The notes under the pieces: model-generated | Told to the model about the DNA's origin: nothing | Database searches by the model: none | Seen by the model: only the letters and a program-made list of their open reading frames with translations | Shown here: positions 29,759 through 32,551 of the stretch, piece by piece | Numbering within the stretch: the first letter of the stretch is position 1 | How the letters are laid out: every line of letters starts with the position of its first letter | Translations under genes and position numbers: made by a program | Assembly: GCA_015486375.1 (NCBI GenBank) | Contig: WFRR01000010.1 | Location: 1-32,551, forward strand | Reading direction: 5' to 3' | Length of the DNA stretch: 32,551 bases | Origin: Thiotrichaceae bacterium | Lineage (GTDB): Bacteria; Pseudomonadota; Gammaproteobacteria; Thiotrichales; Thiotrichaceae

Positions 29759-30149
29759 GCCAACTTAACTAATTGATATTAAATAATATTAAAATTATTA
29801 CTTAATGCTTCTATTTGAAGCTTGTGTCTTTCTATGGCTTAGAGTATTTGCCATAACCCAATAAATTGCGATTGAAAAGGTCACTATTGACATAAATTTT
29901 CTGATGATTGGCTTAAAACTGTTCTATGGTGTTATAGAAGGATTGATAACCCCTATATGTGGATAGTTGCCTGAATATATACCGTTGATCGCATAATTAT
30001 TACAGTAAAAAAATACAGTGCTACTTTGCAAAAATAATAAAAAATAATTTGTACCAGTACCTTTAAAAAAGCCGTGATACTGTAGTACTTGATTTAGTAA
30101 AAGTTTTAATCAATAATTCGTGATTGTTAACATCTGCTTAACAAGATAA

Positions 30150-30158
30150 TGATATAAT
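30150..30158 (+). promoter_or_regulatory. Extended -10 promoter for the small exported protein
   Basis: TGATATAAT is a perfect extended -10 (TG-N-TATAAT). No good -35 is at the right distance, which extended -10 promoters tolerate. The start of transcription would be near 30165, about 26 bases before the ATG. Confidence 0.55.
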
Positions 30159-30190
30159 TTCAATCAACTTTAGTCCTAAGTGAAAATTCT

Positions 30191-30514
30191 ATGAAAAAAA
30201 TATATTTGATTTCTTTTGTGTTTCTGGCTCTGCTTTCTTCTGCACTTCAAGCATCACCCGATTCTAAACTGGTAGGGCTATGGGAAAACGCCTCTGTGTC
30301 CTTATATTTAAAGTCGGATGGGCTTTATAACTATAAGTTAAATAACTTGGTTAAGTTCTCTGGGGAATGGACTTCTGATAGTAAAACGATCAAATTAAAT
30401 TATAAAATAGCCGGTATTAGTAAGAGTAAATTAGTTAATTATGAATTGTCAGGAAAGACATTAACCATAAAAAAAGCTGATCGCCCAGACGTTAAATTAA
30501 CTAAATCTAACTAA
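30191..30514 (+). CDS. Small exported beta-rich protein, lipocalin-like pattern
   Basis: 107 residues with a signal peptide (MKKIYLISFVFLALLSSALQA-S) and no cysteines in the mature part. The mature part starts with LVGLWENASVSLYLKSDG, followed by short alternating strands with Tyr, Trp and Lys (FSGEWTSDSKTIKLNY, YELSGKTLTI). A G-x-W start, a dGxY turn and a second GxW recall small lipocalin-like or META-type half barrels. No family could be assigned. No strong ribosome-binding site; an extended -10 promoter is upstream. No clear terminator follows. Confidence 0.75.
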   Translation: MKKIYLISFVFLALLSSALQASPDSKLVGLWENASVSLYLKSDGLYNYKLNNLVKFSGEWTSDSKTIKLNYKIAGISKSKLVNYELSGKTLTIKKADRPDVKLTKSN

Positions 30515-30618
30515 AGCTTGTTTGAGAAAAATTTAACAGCTTATAAGCAAAATTTCCCCTCTAATCTGATTCATCAAGATTTTAAAACCGTCCTTTCTAT
30601 AGTTATAGCAGTAATCTA

Positions 30619-30650
30619 TTAGGTATTTGTTAATAAATACAAATACCTAA
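30619..30650. other. 11-bp perfect hairpin upstream of the PLD-family gene
   Basis: TTAGGTATTTG (30619-30629) and CAAATACCTAA (30640-30650) with a 10-base AT-only loop, 38 bp before the next start codon. A T-run is lacking, so it is more like an operator or leader hairpin than a terminator for the previous gene. Confidence 0.5.
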
Positions 30651-30678
30651 CTCTGTATTTTATAAAAATGCACTATAA

Positions 30679-30708
30679 AAAAATAACATGGATAAAAATA
30701 ACATGGAT
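30679..30708 (+). repeat. Perfect 15-bp tandem duplication over the start codon of the PLD-family gene
   Basis: AAAAATAACATGGAT occurs twice back to back (30679-30693 and 30694-30708). Each copy has an ATG, in frame and five codons apart, so translation can start at 30688 or 30703. The pattern is typical of slippage. Confidence 0.9.
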
Positions 30709-32250
30709 CAGTTATCAATCTCTTATTATGTATTGATGCTTTTTGTCATCAGTACACTGTCCGCCTGTAGCTCCGTCCCCCTACAAAAGTTTGAACGTAA
30801 AGCTAGCTATAGTCTTAAAAATACCCATCAAACTCACTTAGCTCGAAGTTACCAAACTCAAATCAAGCAACATCAAGGAAAATCAGGTTTTGTCTTACTC
30901 GGGAGTGGTTTAGATGCTTTTGCCGCCCGAACAGAGTTATTCCGTAAGGCTGAAAAGAGTATTGATGTACAATATTATTTAGTTCGTGAAGATACAACGG
31001 GGTATTTATTTTATCGTTCTCTACGTGAAGCGGCTGATCGAGGCGTACGTGTCCGTATTTTATTAGATGATCAGCACTTAGCTAAGCACCGCCGCCGACT
31101 CGCGGCATTTGACTTACGTCATCCAAATATAGAAGTGAGAGTGTTTAACCCTTACAGTCATAAAGCCCCTCGTTTCCTACAAACCCTATTTCGTTTAGGA
31201 AAAATTACCCGTCGTATGCACAATAAGTCGATTATTATTGATAATAAAATCACCATTGTTGGCAGTCGTAATATTGGCAATGAGTATTCCGAGGCGAAAG
31301 CAAAACGGGTTTATAGTGGTATGGAAGTCTTAGCCGTCGGTCCTATTGCGACATACGTTTCTGCTTCCTTTGATCGCTATTGGAATTTTCATAAAACGAT
31401 CAAGGTGGTTAATTTAGCTAAACCTGCAAAGATCGCATTTGAGCAAACCAAAAGCTATTTTGAAAATGATGCGATGGTTAAACACTTCTTAGGCACACTC
31501 AAGACTTCGCCTTTAGTGCAACAAATCCGTAACAATCATCTCGACTTTAAATGGGCAAAAGCGACAGTGATTCAAGACCCACCTGAAAAAATTATCCGTC
31601 AACGTAAACCAAAGGGTGACTATTTAAATTCTACTGATCTAGCTCCTTATATCCAGACAAGTCGCCGCGATATATTGATTATCAGCCCTTATTTTGTGCC
31701 TCGTCAAGAAGGCTTAGCCTTTTTTAAACAGTTAATCAATCGGGGCATTAATGTTAGTGTTTTGACTAACTCTTATGCCTCAACGGATGTCAAAGTGGTT
31801 AATGCACATTATGCAAAATACCGTAAAGCCTTGTTAAAGATGGGGGTACATTTATATGAGTTTAAATCAGCGGAAGGCAGTGTTAATTTTTTAAAGCGGG
31901 CAGGGCGTTTAGTCAATCGACCCGCTAAAGCAGGTTTACATGCTAAGTTACTTAGCTTTGACCAAGAAAATCTTTATATTGGTTCTATGAATATGGATCC
32001 ACGCTCTTTGTATGAAAATACTGAAATTGGTATTTTAATTTCATCCAAGCAGATTAGTTTAGATATGGTGAAGTGGTTTGATCAACACTTGGATCGCTTA
32101 GCCTATCATGTTGAGTTAGAAGGAAATAAAGTGATTTGGGTAGATCATGCAGATAATAAAAAGATATACCGTGTAGAACCCAATACAGCACCGTCACAAC
32201 GTGTTTGGATGAATTTACTCAAGGTTTTACCGGTTGAAAAGCAGCTGTAG
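30688..32250 (+). CDS. Phospholipase D / cardiolipin synthase-like (ClsC type) lipoprotein
   Basis: 520 residues with two PLD catalytic motifs: H178-N-K180 ... D185 (MHNKSIIIDNKITIVGSRN) and H418-A-K420 ... D425 (LHAKLLSFDQENLYIGSMN). A signal sequence ends in lipobox LSA-C27, so it is a predicted lipoprotein; ClsC (YmdC) of E. coli, the nearest type by length and motifs, makes cardiolipin from PE and PG. The frame has two in-frame ATGs (30688, 30703) in a tandem duplication and no clear ribosome-binding site. Both leave the signal peptide intact. Its 3' end overlaps the convergent ORF by 32 bp. Lipid substrate not proven. Confidence 0.9.
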   Translation: MDKNNMDQLSISYYVLMLFVISTLSACSSVPLQKFERKASYSLKNTHQTHLARSYQTQIKQHQGKSGFVLLGSGLDAFAARTELFRKAEKSIDVQYYLVREDTTGYLFYRSLREAADRGVRVRILLDDQHLAKHRRRLAAFDLRHPNIEVRVFNPYSHKAPRFLQTLFRLGKITRRMHNKSIIIDNKITIVGSRNIGNEYSEAKAKRVYSGMEVLAVGPIATYVSASFDRYWNFHKTIKVVNLAKPAKIAFEQTKSYFENDAMVKHFLGTLKTSPLVQQIRNNHLDFKWAKATVIQDPPEKIIRQRKPKGDYLNSTDLAPYIQTSRRDILIISPYFVPRQEGLAFFKQLINRGINVSVLTNSYASTDVKVVNAHYAKYRKALLKMGVHLYEFKSAEGSVNFLKRAGRLVNRPAKAGLHAKLLSFDQENLYIGSMNMDPRSLYENTEIGILISSKQISLDMVKWFDQHLDRLAYHVELEGNKVIWVDHADNKKIYRVEPNTAPSQRVWMNLLKVLPVEKQL

Positions 32251-32551
32251 TCATTATTAAATCCCGAAGCGCATATTCACTTTGTTTGAGGCTATCGCAA
32301 AGTTCTTGCCAAAAGTCCATTTGGTCTTGATCTTCAATGTATTGCTCGACGCTCATATGATTGGCTTGGGCTTCGGTTTGGTAATACTCTAAGTAGTGCT
32401 GTTTATTCAAATCAGCCGTATGGCGAACCGCCTCTAACTCCCCAAAACAACGATCAAATTCAATTTGTTGTGGGGTTTTATCACCTCTGGCACGGGCCAT
32501 TAAGGTTTCTGTGTCTTCAATATCGAGTTCACCCGTTTTTAATCGTTGCAT
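32219..32551 (-). CDS. Partial unrecognised acidic protein (5' end may lie beyond the window)
   Basis: 110 codons to a TGA at 32221-32219. It is rich in Glu, Gln and Asp, mostly predicted helix (DIEDTETLMARARGDKTP, then ELEAVRHTADLNKQHYLEYY), with no signal peptide. An ATG lies exactly at the window edge; it may be an internal Met. The 3' end overlaps the convergent PLD-family gene by 32 bp, which is unusual but coding bias on both strands supports both frames. No family recognised. Confidence 0.6.
   Translation of the reverse strand: MQRLKTGELDIEDTETLMARARGDKTPQQIEFDRCFGELEAVRHTADLNKQHYLEYYQTEAQANHMSVEQYIEDQDQMDFWQELCDSLKQSEYALRDLIMTTAAFQPVKP

Larger units (their letters stand above)
29619..30190. 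other. 570-bp AT-rich intergenic region between divergent EPS operon and small exported gene
   Basis: No ORF or RNA gene was recognised. Several short inverted repeats are visible: GCTTC/GAAGC (29807-29821), TATGGC/GCCATA (29833-29855, 11-base spacer) and TTCTAT/ATAGAA (29922-29939, 6-base loop). It is long for this otherwise compact region and probably carries EPS control sites or a small RNA. The inverted repeats are seen; the roles are inferred. Confidence 0.5.

Noticed and set aside
29833-29855. Sigma-54 promoter (TGGC...TTGCC)
   Set aside because: The GG and GC elements are 12 bases apart instead of 10; the bases form an inverted repeat instead.

Overview
The window is chromosomal DNA from an AT-rich gammaproteobacterium. 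AcnB, RlmD, LigA, Tgt, FolB and GroEL all read as gammaproteobacterial by eye. A perfect CIRCE operator in front of groESL implies HrcA control and argues against an enteric. The genus cannot be fixed from sequence alone; a Thiotrichales- or Methylococcales-like lineage is a guess. No tRNA, rRNA, CRISPR array, integrase or insertion sequence was recognised.

Layout. 1-430: left edge with the truncated start of a minus-strand gene, a CA-rich leader and two near-identical 28-bp direct repeats. 431-3667: tgt (minus), then a FadL-type outer-membrane channel and an exported SCP2-like protein (plus). 3767-6360: a DUF3301 membrane protein (minus), then the promoter-CIRCE-groES-groEL unit closed by a strong terminator. 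6424-8119: two exported proteins of unknown role (minus). 8336-11686: rlmD-ligA operon (minus). 11793-13263: an MscS channel and a 55-codon small ORF (plus). 13297-14071: a single-domain PqiA-like membrane protein overlapping a zinc-ribbon ORF (minus). 14162-16741: acnB (plus). 16882-20003: cobU-cobT-cobC-cobS, the nucleotide-loop end of cobalamin synthesis (plus). It meets folB-folK (minus) with interlocked stop codons.

20958-29603 is a seven-gene exopolysaccharide operon read on the minus strand: Wza-like export lipoprotein, NodB-type deacetylase, polyprenyl-phosphate sugar-1-phosphate transferase, a two-part formyltransferase-like/GINT1-like protein, Wzy/O-antigen-ligase-type membrane protein, Wzx-type flippase and a GT4 glycosyltransferase. 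These make a near-complete Wzx/Wzy-type route: lipid-linked priming, sugar addition and modification, flipping, polymerisation, export. No Wzc-type co-polymerase/kinase is present. A 570-bp AT-rich intergenic region with several small inverted repeats separates it from a small exported beta-rich protein and a phospholipase-D/cardiolipin-synthase-like lipoprotein. The start codon of the latter sits in a perfect 15-bp tandem duplication. The right edge holds a partial, unrecognised minus-strand ORF.

Several starts were moved from the longest possible ORF to codons that fit the ribosome-binding site and family length (fadL, DUF3301, rlmD, cobU, wzy, wza). No single spectacular new system is evident. 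The best leads are the GINT1-like protein in the EPS operon, a divergent HPPK, the split PqiA/zinc-ribbon pair, the exported NEAGG protein and the start-codon duplication.
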